From positions 4,340,001 through 4,404,000 of the forward strand of contig NC_010175.1 of the NCBI RefSeq assembly GCF_000018865.1: DNA of 64,000 nt. The letters run 5' to 3'. The DNA comes from Chloroflexus aurantiacus J-10-fl. GTDB lineage: Bacteria > Chloroflexota > Chloroflexia > Chloroflexales > Chloroflexaceae. The position numbers and the translations under genes were made by a program. Positions 45,001 to 53,466 of this stretch are shown here, piece after piece (the stretch's first letter is position 1; each line of letters begins with the position of its first letter). The notes under the pieces were generated by a model. It saw only the letters and a list, made by a program, of their open reading frames with translations, was not told the origin of the DNA and did no database searches.

Positions 45001-47416
45001 CGAAGGTCTGGCATCACGTCTAACCTGGTATGCGCCAAGTGATGGAACCTACTATCTCCGCGTTCGCCATTACAATAGTAGTATTGGCGGTTCGCAAACT
45101 GGATACCGGCTACGTATTGGAGCATATTATACTCCCGCTACTCCTGATGCCTACGAGCCTGATAATACGCTGGCTACTGCCAAACCAATTTCAACCGGTG
45201 GGGCAACTCAAGACCACAACTTCCACGCCATTGGTGATCAGGATTGGGTTTACTTCGATGCAGTAAATGGTGTCGAGTACACGATGCTCACCAGTGATCT
45301 TGGTACCCGTGCTGACACGGTGCTTGAGTTGTATAGCAGCAGTGGTAGCTTGCTGGCGTTCAATGATGATTATAGTGGGTTAGCGTCACGGATTGTCTGG
45401 CAAGCCCCTGCAACCGGTCGCTTTTATCTGAAAGTACGCCAGTATAACGGTAATGTGTATGGTGCCAATACCAATTATCGTCTGAGAATCTCTAGCGCAA
45501 CGCCTGATGCGTATGAACCAGACAACACACTCAGTGCTGCTCGCCCAATTACCGTTAATGGCGGATCACAGAGCCATAACTTCCATGCTGCCGGCGATCA
45601 AGACTGGATTGTTTTTGGGGCCACTGCCGGTTATCTTTATCGCATCGAAACTTTCAATCTGGCTTCCTGCAGTGATACGGTGCTTGAGTTGTATAACAGT
45701 AGCGGCACCTTGCTGGCGTTCAACGATGACGGTGGTGGCGGTTGGGCATCGCGAATTGATTGGACGGCGCCTTCCTCAGGGAATTTCTATGTGAAGGTGC
45801 GTCACTATAGCTCTGCGGCTTACGGTGCCTGTACTGCATATGAGGTTCGGGTGACTAGTAGTGGGTCCGTGGGTGACAGTTATGAGCCGGATAATACCCT
45901 TGCAACTGCTCGCCCGATCACTGTCAATGGAACTGCACAAAGGCATAATTTCCACGTTGCCGGTGATCTAGACTGGGTCTACTTCGATATCAGTTCTGGT
46001 TATCGCTACAATATACGTACCTTTAATCTGGGTTCGTGTAGCGACACAGTGCTCGAGTTGTATGATAGCAGTGGTACCACCAGGCTGGCGTATGATGATG
46101 ATGGTGGCGGTGGTCTGGCATCACGGATTGAATTCATTGCCTTAACCAATACCAGACTTAACCTCAAAGTTCGCCACTATAGCGCTTCGGCGAGTGGTCC
46201 ATGTACCCAGTATGATCTGGAGGTGACCAGAATCGCAGGAATTACCCCTGATGCCTATGAACCCGATGATACTTCTGCTCAGGCACGTCTCTTCACCGTC
46301 AATGGCAGTGGTCAAAACCGGAATTTCCATACACCAACTGATCTAGACTGGGTTGTCTTCGGGGCTACAGCCGGCACAACGTACACCATCTACACCTACA
46401 ATTTAGGAGCCGAAGCCGATACGGTCCTGGAACTGTACCGAAGCGATGGTACAATGATCGCGTATAACGATGATGGTGGTGGCGGCTGGGCATCACGGAT
46501 TGTCTGGACAGCATCGGCTACCGGTAGTTACTTCGTTAAGATTCGGCCCTACGGTTCAACCGGTGGACGGCCAACATCAACCTACTCGTTCCGGATTATT
46601 ACCGGCACTACATTGAGTAACGAAGACGAAGCAGGCCATGCGCTAACACCACTCGTCACAACACAGAATGAGGAGGTAAGTGGTAATCGCCTGCGTGTAG
46701 TGGATGTTACCGTTGATACTACTCCGCGTCCCGGCCAGGAATTTACGACGGTTATCCGGGCTGTAGGTTCGGCTGAGAGTGTCAAACTCGTGATCACGCC
46801 GAAGAGCAGTCTGGTTGACTTACTTGCCATCGAGCCACTCGCTGCGGATGGGCAGCCGTTGGCAGAGAATGGATGGCTTGCTCAGGAGTTGAGCACTGGC
46901 GATCTGGTAATTATGACGGCCTGGAGTGCCGACCAACCAACCGACTTTGTGCGGTTGCGCTGGCGGCTGCGGGCAACTCTTGACGAAAAACTGCTCGTCT
47001 TGCCTGTCCAGGTGCTGGCCACTGATGGAAGTGGTGATTTCTGGCAGAGCCAGGTCGCTGTAGCGGTACCAACTGTCGCCGGTGCAGCCAAGATCGATGA
47101 GGTTTCACCAACGTTCGTTACCATTTCCTCGACCGCAACGCTGAGTATTCGGGTGAGTGGTCTGAATGGTGAACTGCCAAAAGCATATCTCGTTGATATG
47201 AATGGGCAGAACGAGCAGCAATTCGCCGCTATTTCATACGCACCGGGTTCGGACGATACACTCATCGCTTCGTTTGATCCTTCCTTCAAGTCAGGCTTCT
47301 ACAAGGTGCGGCTTGATTTGGCGGATGGAAGCCAGGTCTTCTCAGAGGTGATAGTGCGTCTCCTATCGCCGGGTGAGCGAGTCTACAACGTGTACGTCCC
47401 GACAACACTGCGGTAG
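42092..47416 (+). CDS. giant secreted M4 (thermolysin-like) metalloprotease with eight PPC repeats
   Basis: A 1774-residue exported peptidase. ATG 42092 follows GGAGGGG; an ATG 30 bases earlier is less likely. A signal peptide (to about VVLAAPP) is followed by an FTP-type propeptide (GVTVVRLGQYKDQIRIWGAD). The M4 catalytic domain carries zinc motif HEWTH (342-346), third ligand Glu 366 in LNESFSDVFG and the catalytic His 421 in NGGVHINSGIPNKAAYL. From about residue 515 come eight repeats of about 120 residues, each opening (D)-S/A-YEPDN and containing HNFHxxGDQDWV and a YNDDxGG.LASRI core, as in pre-peptidase C-terminal (PPC) domains. About 260 residues of beta-rich C-terminus end in YNVYVPTTLR. 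PPC repeats suggest substrate or polymer binding. Confidence 0.94.
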   Translation: MRTRRVFSWLTLIIVFCWQLGLVASFSPAPVVLAAPPSERPQRVFVDEFVAPHPTLAVALPGAAGNDPKTVALDFLQGPGVSLVNTVSDLTWMPVRSEAVDEGVTVVRLGQYKDQIRIWGADLALQVAGDTVRSVSGAFIPQVSADTKPVISLDEAIKLATVALQNDPPRHDDAELAFLTTAFAKARLDEHELVFFNPELFGLEESDTALAYRLVLTAPDDSVSATVVVDAISGKVRLSFSNYHSGLNRVIRDAGGVSTTSGSVCYTESGPSGTPHPDCVAAFTNTGLTYNYFWSTFARDSYNGSGATMIAVVRYGTAANAFWNGSLTAYGPGFATRDVVAHEWTHAVTQYTAGLIYNGQSGALNESFSDVFGAMVDSDDWLMGEDTPIGVIRSLANPPAYNQPDRVSNYVCTTSDNGGVHINSGIPNKAAYLMAEGGTFNGRTITAIGRLATARIFYRALTGYLTSASTFTDLYNALLAAASSLYGSSSSQYQATLNAAQAVGLNTPVPCGGSATPDSYEPDNSPATASSITVNSAAQNHNFHIAGDQDWVTFNATSGTVYTIRTSGLQSSADTVLALFANNGSLLLTQNDDYGGSLASQIVWTATANAPLHVRVTNFGGRGGANTGYSLTVTSSAPTTPPDAYEPDNALSTARSITVGGAAQRHNFHIAGDQDWVRFSATAGTTYRIETLNLGATADTVLELYNGSAVRLTYNDDYGGTLASRIDWYAPTSGTFFVRVRHYSSAAYGTTTSYDIRVLGIPVTGDSYEPDNSQSTARPIAVNGATQTHTFHVPGDQDWVCFNAVAGQSYVIETLNLASGNDTVLELYNSSGTLLAYNDDYGGTLASRIGYTSPVAQQLCVKVRHYSSSAGGTHLRYDLRVVTVDSATPDSYEPDNSPSEARTITPGTLDAPNTTIHNFHVAGDQDWVSLTAVAGGFYRFETDSLESRADTVISLFNSSLSLLAEDDDGGEGLASRLTWYAPSDGTYYLRVRHYNSSIGGSQTGYRLRIGAYYTPATPDAYEPDNTLATAKPISTGGATQDHNFHAIGDQDWVYFDAVNGVEYTMLTSDLGTRADTVLELYSSSGSLLAFNDDYSGLASRIVWQAPATGRFYLKVRQYNGNVYGANTNYRLRISSATPDAYEPDNTLSAARPITVNGGSQSHNFHAAGDQDWIVFGATAGYLYRIETFNLASCSDTVLELYNSSGTLLAFNDDGGGGWASRIDWTAPSSGNFYVKVRHYSSAAYGACTAYEVRVTSSGSVGDSYEPDNTLATARPITVNGTAQRHNFHVAGDLDWVYFDISSGYRYNIRTFNLGSCSDTVLELYDSSGTTRLAYDDDGGGGLASRIEFIALTNTRLNLKVRHYSASASGPCTQYDLEVTRIAGITPDAYEPDDTSAQARLFTVNGSGQNRNFHTPTDLDWVVFGATAGTTYTIYTYNLGAEADTVLELYRSDGTMIAYNDDGGGGWASRIVWTASATGSYFVKIRPYGSTGGRPTSTYSFRIITGTTLSNEDEAGHALTPLVTTQNEEVSGNRLRVVDVTVDTTPRPGQEFTTVIRAVGSAESVKLVITPKSSLVDLLAIEPLAADGQPLAENGWLAQELSTGDLVIMTAWSADQPTDFVRLRWRLRATLDEKLLVLPVQVLATDGSGDFWQSQVAVAVPTVAGAAKIDEVSPTFVTISSTATLSIRVSGLNGELPKAYLVDMNGQNEQQFAAISYAPGSDDTLIASFDPSFKSGFYKVRLDLADGSQVFSEVIVRLLSPGERVYNVYVPTTLR
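43642..46606 (+). repeat. eight tandem PPC-domain coding repeats
   Basis: Unit starts lie near 43642, 44018, 44387, 44758, 45147, 45505, 45873 and 46249, about 370 bases apart. Protein similarity is strong but DNA identity is only partial, so the array is old, unlike the near-identical 51-bp minisatellite. Confidence 0.9.
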
Positions 47417-47446
47417 GGATCGTTGCGATCCGGGTGTAGGGAACTA

Positions 47447-47491
47447 AAAACCGAAGGGGACAGTCAGCTTGCTACTGTCCCCTTCGGTTTT
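47447..47491. terminator. bidirectional terminator between protease and mscS
   Basis: 18-bp arms AAAACCGAAGGGGACAGT and complement around a 9-base loop, ending in TTTT on both strands. It serves the protease (+) and the convergent MscS gene (-). Confidence 0.9.
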
Positions 47492-47531
47492 GTAGAATGA
47501 TCGAGCTTTAGGTTATACAAGTGTGGACAGA

Positions 47532-48557
47532 TTAACTGTGTTGCGCTAACCCATCATACAACCGCACAACCTGAGTTGGCGGCGTAATACCCTCATCCCG
47601 CAATCGTGCACGCAGCCGTTTGATCAGCTCGTGGCGAAGGAGAAACTGGTCGGTAAAGGTTTGACCGCGCAAGACGACGGTAAAGCGCGTTCCTGATGGA
47701 TCGACTCCGTTGAAGCGAATGAGTGGCTCGAAGGTCGCTACACCACCAGTAGTGGTGGTCAGAATCTCACGGGCGACCTCAAGGGCCACTCTTTCGGTGT
47801 GTTCCAGATCGGCATCAGGTCCGACCGCAAAGTCGACCAGGACTGCTAGTTCCGGTTCAGGTCGGCTAAAATTGGTAACGATCTGGGTGATCATTTGGGC
47901 GTTGGGAATGATGATAATGTTGTTCGCCAGTTGCTGGATGTAGGTGTCAGACCAGCGAATATCGGTGACAAATCCCTCTTCGCCAGAGGCAAGCCGAATG
48001 TAGTCGCCGGGTCGTACCCGATTAGAGACGATAATCTGTACCCCGGCAAAAAAGTTGGCTAACGGCTCGCGGAGGGCAAGGGTAAGGCCGAGACTCGATC
48101 CGGCAATGACAGTCAGCACCGGGCCGAGCGGAACACCGTAGCTGACCAGCAGGGTACCACCAATCGCTAATGCCCCCAGAACACGCAACAGGTTATTGAT
48201 GAGTGAAATGTTTCCGATCTGACGGTGGCGGAGATAGCTATCGACAAGATTGGTGATTAACCGCACAATAAAGATAGCAAGTGCCAGCGTCGAAGCGATA
48301 CTGAGGATAGGTTGCCAGGACTCGATCAAGGGCGGAGCGATAACCTGATCGCCGACCAGGTTGATCAAGAGTACGAGCGTCCAGAAGGTAAACTGTCCCC
48401 CAAGCGCGATGGCGATGGCTTCGATCACAATCGCGTTGCGAGCATCGGCCCAGCGTTTGATGTATGGACGCACCAGCCAATCGAGAATGAGACTGCCGGC
48501 CAGGAGCACTACGGCGAGAATAATGGTTTCGGTACGTTCAATTTCGTTCGTAATCAT
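47532..48557 (-). CDS. MscS-family mechanosensitive ion channel
   Basis: Pressure-gated membrane channel protecting against osmotic downshock. 341 residues: three to four N-terminal helices (to about 150), the pore helix region LGPVLTVIAGSSLGLTLALREPLANFFAGVQI, then the MscS beta domain RVRPGDYIRLASGEEGFVTDIRW, IIIPNAQMITQIVTNFSRPE and the alpha/beta C-terminus. A Gly/Ala-rich pore and the GD(Y/I) turn are as expected. It is divergent from the DUF445 gene with only 39 bases between start codons. Confidence 0.92.
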   Translation of the reverse strand: MITNEIERTETIILAVVLLAGSLILDWLVRPYIKRWADARNAIVIEAIAIALGGQFTFWTLVLLINLVGDQVIAPPLIESWQPILSIASTLALAIFIVRLITNLVDSYLRHRQIGNISLINNLLRVLGALAIGGTLLVSYGVPLGPVLTVIAGSSLGLTLALREPLANFFAGVQIIVSNRVRPGDYIRLASGEEGFVTDIRWSDTYIQQLANNIIIIPNAQMITQIVTNFSRPEPELAVLVDFAVGPDADLEHTERVALEVAREILTTTTGGVATFEPLIRFNGVDPSGTRFTVVLRGQTFTDQFLLRHELIKRLRARLRDEGITPPTQVVRLYDGLAQHS

Positions 48558-48596
48558 ACAGGTATTATAGCCAACTTTGATAGGAGTACAAACCAG

Positions 48597-49838
48597 ATGA
48601 TGGACGATGAGCAGCGAATTGCCGATTTACGTCGCATGCAGCGAGTTGCAACCGGTTTACTCGTAGCAGCGGGAATTGTCTTCGTGCTGGCGAGTATCTG
48701 GCGTGATGTCGCACCGTGGGTGCCGTTCGTGCGGGCATTTGCCGAGGCAGCAATGGTCGGCGCCTTTGCCGACTGGTTTGCGGTTACTGCACTTTTTCGG
48801 CATCCACTTGGGTTGCCGATCCCACATACAGCGATCATTCCCCGTCGTAAAGAACGCATTGCTGTTAGCTTCGGTCGTTTTATTGAACATAATTTTCTTG
48901 ACCCTGATCAGATTACCAAACGAATTCGCCATCATGATCCGATTACCCGTATAGCGCACTGGCTACGCCAGCCTGAACACTCACAGCAGGTGGCAGACGT
49001 AGTGGCCGACGCAATCAGTGGTCTGTTGCGGGTCATTGACGATGATGACGTGAGCCAGGCGCTGGCACGAGGGCTGAATCAACGTCTCGAAAGCATCCCG
49101 GCGGCACCGCTGGCCGGTCGTCTGCTTGGGATCTTTCTCACCGGTGGTAGACAGCGCGATGCGCTGATGCAGCTTATCCATTTGCTGGCAGAAGTTATTG
49201 CTAAGAATGAAACGGAAATCCGGCGCCGGATTGCCGGTGAGCTACCACCGTGGGTGCCCCGTATTGTCGATCAGCGTATCTACGAACGGTTGCTGGAAGG
49301 AGTGCAGCGCTTGTTGCGTGAATTGCGTGATACGCCGGATCATCCGCTCTTCCAGCAGTTTACCAACTTGATTGATCGCTGGATCGTCGATTTACAGTTT
49401 GACCCCCAGGTTCAGCAGCAGGGTGAAGCATTGAAGCGTGAGCTGATGGCACACCCGATGGTGCGAGAGCTGGTTCAGGCAAGCTGGCGTGACCTGAAGC
49501 TAACCCTTCTTGCCCAGAGTGTATCACCTGCGTCACCGTTGCGCCATTCGATTGCCACTGCACTGACGCGGTTTGCCGATCTTCTCGAACACAATGCGGA
49601 ATGGCGTGACAAAATAGACACCTGGATCGCGGCGGCGGTGGTGGCCATTGTCCGGCGTTACCGGCACGCGATAGGTGAATTTGTCACGCAGACGGTCAAT
49701 AACTGGGATACGGAGGTAACAACGCGCAAAATCGAGCTGCAATTCGGGCGTGATCTGCAATTTATTCGCATTAATGGTACCATTGTAGGTGGCCTGGTTG
49801 GCCTGATTATTTACAGTGTTTCTCTTCTCTTTTCCTGA
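48597..49838 (+). CDS. DUF445 family membrane protein
   Basis: 413 residues from ATG 48597 (AGGAG 10 bases upstream). An N-terminal helix (GLLVAAGIVFVLASIW) leads to the DUF445 hallmark AEAAMVGAFADWFAVTALFR, then HPLGLPIPHTAIIPRRKERI and GRFIEHNFLDPDQI. A long alpha-helical, probably coiled-coil middle follows and a C-terminal membrane segment (IVGGLVGLIIYSVSLLF). The family is of unknown function (YjiN-type). The divergent MscS gene suggests a cell-envelope role but proves nothing. Confidence 0.9.
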   Translation: MMDDEQRIADLRRMQRVATGLLVAAGIVFVLASIWRDVAPWVPFVRAFAEAAMVGAFADWFAVTALFRHPLGLPIPHTAIIPRRKERIAVSFGRFIEHNFLDPDQITKRIRHHDPITRIAHWLRQPEHSQQVADVVADAISGLLRVIDDDDVSQALARGLNQRLESIPAAPLAGRLLGIFLTGGRQRDALMQLIHLLAEVIAKNETEIRRRIAGELPPWVPRIVDQRIYERLLEGVQRLLRELRDTPDHPLFQQFTNLIDRWIVDLQFDPQVQQQGEALKRELMAHPMVRELVQASWRDLKLTLLAQSVSPASPLRHSIATALTRFADLLEHNAEWRDKIDTWIAAAVVAIVRRYRHAIGEFVTQTVNNWDTEVTTRKIELQFGRDLQFIRINGTIVGGLVGLIIYSVSLLFS

Positions 49839-49871
49839 GTGAGCGATGCTGCTCGTGACGCGAGGAGGCGC

Positions 49872-51143
49872 ATGATGACGAAGCAGAGTAAACGAACGAC
49901 CATCGACGGCCATCGTCTGCATCCCGAAAGTCTGATGATGAGTTATGGGTATGTGCCGGCACTCTCTGAAGGTGCGATCAAGTGTCCGATTTTTCAGACC
50001 TCAACCTTCGTGTTTCAGACCGCTGAAGAGGGTAAAGCCTTCTTCGAGCTGGCCTACGGTCTACGCCATCCCCGTGAGGGCGAAGAGATTGGCCTGATCT
50101 ACAGCCGGCTTAACAACCCCGATCTTGAAATTCTGGAAGACCGGCTTACGCTGTGGGATCAGGCTGAGGCCGCAGCAGTGTTTGCCAGCGGGATGGCGGC
50201 TATCACCACCACCCTGCTCACCTTCTTACGGCCCGGCGATGTCATTGTGCATAGTGAACCGGTCTATGGCGGTACTGATTACCTGTTGAAGCACGTCTTA
50301 CCGTCATTGGGGATACGACGATTTGGTTTTATGTCGGGTGTCTCACCCGAACAGGTTGAAGTTCAACTGCGACGAGCCGGCCTGTTCGATGCGGTAGGGA
50401 TGATCTATCTTGAAACGCCGGCGAATCCAACAAATGCGCTGGTAGACATTGCCGGCTTTGCAGCGCTGGCGAAGCGGATGCCACGACGAGTCTTAACCGC
50501 AGTTGATAATACATTTCTCGGCCCGCTCTGGCAACATCCCCTGGCCCATGGTGCCGATCTGGTGCTCTACTCGGCCACCAAGTATATCGGTGGCCACAGT
50601 GATGTGATTGCCGGGGTCTGTCTGGGCAGTCGTGAGTTGCTGGCCCAGGTGAAGGGGATGCGCACCATTATGGGAACGATGGCGGGTGCGCATACCGGCT
50701 GGCTCCTGCTACGGTCGCTGGAGACGCTCAAGATTCGGATGGAGACGCAGCAAGCCGGCGCACGTCGGGTAGCCGATTTTCTGGCAACCCATCCCAAAGT
50801 GGCGCGGGTCTACTATCTCGGCCATCTTGAGAGTAATGACCCCCAATACCACATCTATCGGCGGCAATGTTTGGGACCGGGGGCAATGATCTCGTTTGAT
50901 CTGCACGGTGGTGAGGCGGAAGCGTTTCGCTTTCTCAACCATCTGCAATTGATCCACCTGGCAGTGAGTCTGGGTGGTACCGAGTCGCTGGCCGAGCACC
51001 CGGCTTCGATGACCCACTCGGATGTCGATCCCGAAGAGCGCATCGAGTTTGGGATTGGCCCGGCCATGATCCGGCTGTCGGTAGGAGTGGAGCATCCTGA
51101 TGATCTGATCGCCGATCTGAATCAGGCGTTGCGGGCGGTATAA
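49872..51143 (+). CDS. trans-sulfuration family PLP enzyme (cystathionine gamma-synthase / methionine gamma-lyase type)
   Basis: A cytoplasmic PLP enzyme of 423 residues from ATG 49872 (GAGGAGG upstream). Conserved blocks: YSRLNNPDLEILEDRL, ASGMAAITTTLLTFLRPGD, YGGTDYLLKHVLP, ETPANPTNALVDI, AVDNTFLGPLWQHPL and the PLP lysine in LYSATKYIGGHSD. SLGGTESLAEHPASMTHSDV near the end is also typical. Whether it makes cystathionine, splits methionine or sulfhydrylates homoserine cannot be decided by eye. Confidence 0.9.
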   Translation: MMTKQSKRTTIDGHRLHPESLMMSYGYVPALSEGAIKCPIFQTSTFVFQTAEEGKAFFELAYGLRHPREGEEIGLIYSRLNNPDLEILEDRLTLWDQAEAAAVFASGMAAITTTLLTFLRPGDVIVHSEPVYGGTDYLLKHVLPSLGIRRFGFMSGVSPEQVEVQLRRAGLFDAVGMIYLETPANPTNALVDIAGFAALAKRMPRRVLTAVDNTFLGPLWQHPLAHGADLVLYSATKYIGGHSDVIAGVCLGSRELLAQVKGMRTIMGTMAGAHTGWLLLRSLETLKIRMETQQAGARRVADFLATHPKVARVYYLGHLESNDPQYHIYRRQCLGPGAMISFDLHGGEAEAFRFLNHLQLIHLAVSLGGTESLAEHPASMTHSDVDPEERIEFGIGPAMIRLSVGVEHPDDLIADLNQALRAV

Positions 51144-51150
51144 TTTTCGA

Positions 51151-51694
51151 GAAGTTAGAAAATAGGAGATAGGAGTTAGAAAATAGGGGATAGGAAAGAG
51201 GGAGAGGAGGTCGGGTGTAGGGAAGACATTCTCGAACCTTGGTCTGTTATTGGGGCTGGTTGGGGTAGGTGAAGGTATTGCCTTTGCCTACCCTCGCAGA
51301 TTGGCCAGGTATAGGCTATGCGGACAGGTGCGATGGGATTTTCAGAAGTTAGAAAATAGGAGATAGGAAAGAGGGAGTGGAGGCCGGGTGTAGGGAAGAA
51401 ATTTTCTTACCTGGGTCTGTTATGGAGCTGGTTGGGGTAGGTGAGGGTGTGGCCTTTGCCTACCCTCGCAGATTGGCCCGGTACAGGCTATGCAGACAGG
51501 TGCGATGGGATTTTCAGAAGTTAGAAAATAGGAGATAGGGGTTAGGAAATAGGAGTAGGAAAGAGGGAGTGGAGGTCGGGTATAGGGAAAACATTCTCTT
51601 ACCTGGGGCTGTTATCAGGGCTGGTTGGGGTGGTGAAGGTATTGCCTTTGCCTACCCTCGCAGATTGGCCAGGTATAGGCTATGCGGACAGGTG
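51151..51694 (+). repeat. three tandem copies of a 170-195-bp composite repeat
   Basis: Copies begin near 51151, 51345 and 51517 with GAAGTTAGAAAATAGGAGAT. Each runs through a purine-rich heptamer-like tract, then GGTTGGGGTAGGTGAAGG, a complementary CCTTTGCCTACCC forming a hairpin, and ends near GCTATGCGGACAGGTG. Copies differ by small indels. Confidence 0.9.
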
Positions 51695-52012
51695 TTCAGC
51701 GATAGTCCCCATATGAAGGATCGTGTCTTCTGATAGAAATCTCTCGCTCGATACCATCAGGAATCCCAGAACCGCATTCTCGATACCATTGTCAATTATC
51801 CATCATCCATCGCGATAAGTACGATTATTACCTGTCCATAGATGCGGTATAATTGTGCTGGTTGCACTGTTGGCCAACGCTACACCTTCCCTGTCTCGCA
51901 CGTGAACGCTTTGCTTTTATGACCGACATCACGGGGTTATCTGCCTTTGCTAAGGTCTGGATGTTATGAAGAAATTGATATCCTTATTGCACTCTTTTTC
52001 ACATAAGAAAGC

Positions 52013-52041
52013 TTGACATGTACACAAAAGCGCAGCATCAT
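52013..52041 (+). promoter_or_regulatory. candidate promoter of the kai operon
   Basis: TTGACA (52013-52018), 17-base spacer, CATCAT (52036-52041). The -35 is perfect, the -10 weak. It would give a leader of about 180 bases that includes the 52126-52165 hairpin. Confidence 0.4.
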
Positions 52042-52125
52042 GCATATATATCTCTGTTTGATGTTTCGGTAGGATAAGAACAACGCTTCCATCTTCGCAA
52101 GAAAGAACGTATCCGAATAATCATA

Positions 52126-52165
52126 CCGGGATAGGCGAAGGCATTGCCCTCGCTCACCTATCACA
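52126..52165 (+). repeat. diverged hairpin unit in the kai leader
   Basis: GATAGGCGAAGGCATTG...CTCACCTATC can fold back on itself and resembles the GGTAGGTGAAGG...CCTACC hairpin of the tandem repeat 450 bases upstream. It may be a mobile hairpin or part of the operon leader. Confidence 0.55.
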
Positions 52166-52228
52166 TTTGCTCAAAGCGATACGATACATCGGCAACGTAG
52201 AACGCGGTTATGTCGGTGTTCTTTTCGT

Positions 52229-53437
52229 ATGTCGGAACAATACCGGGAAAACGAGGAGACTACCATCGAATCATTGCCCCCTTTGACAGCCGATGATACA
52301 GTGCGTGCGATTGTCAGCCATGACACCGATGGAGCGATTATTGTTGATCGCAGCGGTGTTGTACGGTTTTTGAATAGTGCTGCCGAACGACTGCTCAATC
52401 GTCATGGCGCAGAATTGCACGGCAAGGTCTTTGGTTTTCCGCTCGTAGTAGGTGAGCGGGCGGAAGTGGAGGTTTTGCGTCCGAATGGCGATTTCTCGGT
52501 CGCCGAGATGCGGGTGCTGGCGATTCGGTGGGAGGGTCAAGACGCAATCTTAATTACGTTGCGCGACATCACCGCCGAGCGTCAGGCAGAAGCAGCGCTC
52601 CGCGAAGCAGAAGAGTTCAGTATTGCGATTTTGAATTCATTGACCAGCGAGATTGCGGTGATTGACGAGCACGGCAGGATTATTGCCGTGAATGAAGCCT
52701 GGCTGGATTTCGGTCGGCGCAACGGTATTACCGATCTGTCAGCGATTGGAATTGGGGTAGATTATTTTGCGGTTTGTGCCGCAGTCAGCGATGATGTGTA
52801 TACTGCTGAGATTTTGCGTGGCTTGAAGGCAGTGCTCCGTGGTGAAATAACCGAATTCATGCACGAGTACCCGTGTACTGGCCCGCAGGGAACCCGCTGG
52901 TTTGCGCTGCGGGCAGTACCACTGCGTGGGACACGTCGGGGATTGGTGATTTCTCATCAGGATATTACCGATCAGCGTCGGGCAGCCCAGATCGCGGCTG
53001 AAGCAGAGATGTTGCGCGAACAGTTGCGGCAGATGGAACGAGAGCTGGTTAACGTTGAAGCTATTTCTCGTCCAGAAGAGGTACAACGTTCGCGACTGGC
53101 ACCGCTTCGCCAGCGTGCTCCCGATCTCTTTGCGCATGCGCTGGAACGTTACGGCGCTATTCTGGAAGAAGCTCTACACAGTCGGGTGCATCGCACGCCA
53201 ATGCCTTCACAGGCTCTCCGCGAATTAGGCGAGTGGCTGGGGGCGGTCTGGGCTACGCCGCGTGATTTAATTGATACCCATTTGCAAGCGATCCGTGAAC
53301 GTAGTCAGTTTTATGCGCCCAAAAAGATTCAGGCCTACTTTGAAGAAGGACGTCTGCTGTTGTTAGAGCTAATGGGTTATCTTGCATCGTACTATCGAGC
53401 AGTAGCGGCGGGTGAATTGCGTGATCAGGATAAGTAG
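52229..53437 (+). CDS. PAS-PAS protein with a KaiA/RsbU-like C-terminal domain, first gene of the kai operon
   Basis: 402 residues, no membrane segment. PAS 1 (about 22-120: IVDRSGVVRFLNSAAERLL ... ITLRDITAERQA) and PAS 2 (about 128-250: VIDEHGRIIAVNEAWLDFG ... ISHQDITDQRR) precede a coiled coil (250-285). Residues 290-395 form an all-helical domain without kinase or output motifs. Its last half reads PRDLIDTHLQAIRERSQ and EGRLLLLELMGYLASYYR (373-390). This parallels cyanobacterial KaiA (VVEIHMELM ... DYRLTLIDVIAHLCEMYRR) and the related RsbU N-terminal fold. Since KaiB and KaiC follow, I propose a KaiA-like regulator with PAS sensors in place of the pseudo-receiver. Alternative: an unrelated helical dimer domain. 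Confidence 0.75.
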   Translation: MSEQYRENEETTIESLPPLTADDTVRAIVSHDTDGAIIVDRSGVVRFLNSAAERLLNRHGAELHGKVFGFPLVVGERAEVEVLRPNGDFSVAEMRVLAIRWEGQDAILITLRDITAERQAEAALREAEEFSIAILNSLTSEIAVIDEHGRIIAVNEAWLDFGRRNGITDLSAIGIGVDYFAVCAAVSDDVYTAEILRGLKAVLRGEITEFMHEYPCTGPQGTRWFALRAVPLRGTRRGLVISHQDITDQRRAAQIAAEAEMLREQLRQMERELVNVEAISRPEEVQRSRLAPLRQRAPDLFAHALERYGAILEEALHSRVHRTPMPSQALRELGEWLGAVWATPRDLIDTHLQAIRERSQFYAPKKIQAYFEEGRLLLLELMGYLASYYRAVAAGELRDQDK

Positions 53438-53466
53438 TAAGAGTTGACTGCTGGCGGGATGAGTCT

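Larger units (their letters stand above)
51144..52228. other. repeat-rich intergenic region before the kai operon
   Basis: About 1.1 kb without genes. The first half is a three-copy tandem repeat (51151-51694). The second half holds the likely kai promoter and a diverged hairpin unit (52126-52165). A TATAAT at 51848-51853 lacks a good -35. Confidence 0.6.
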
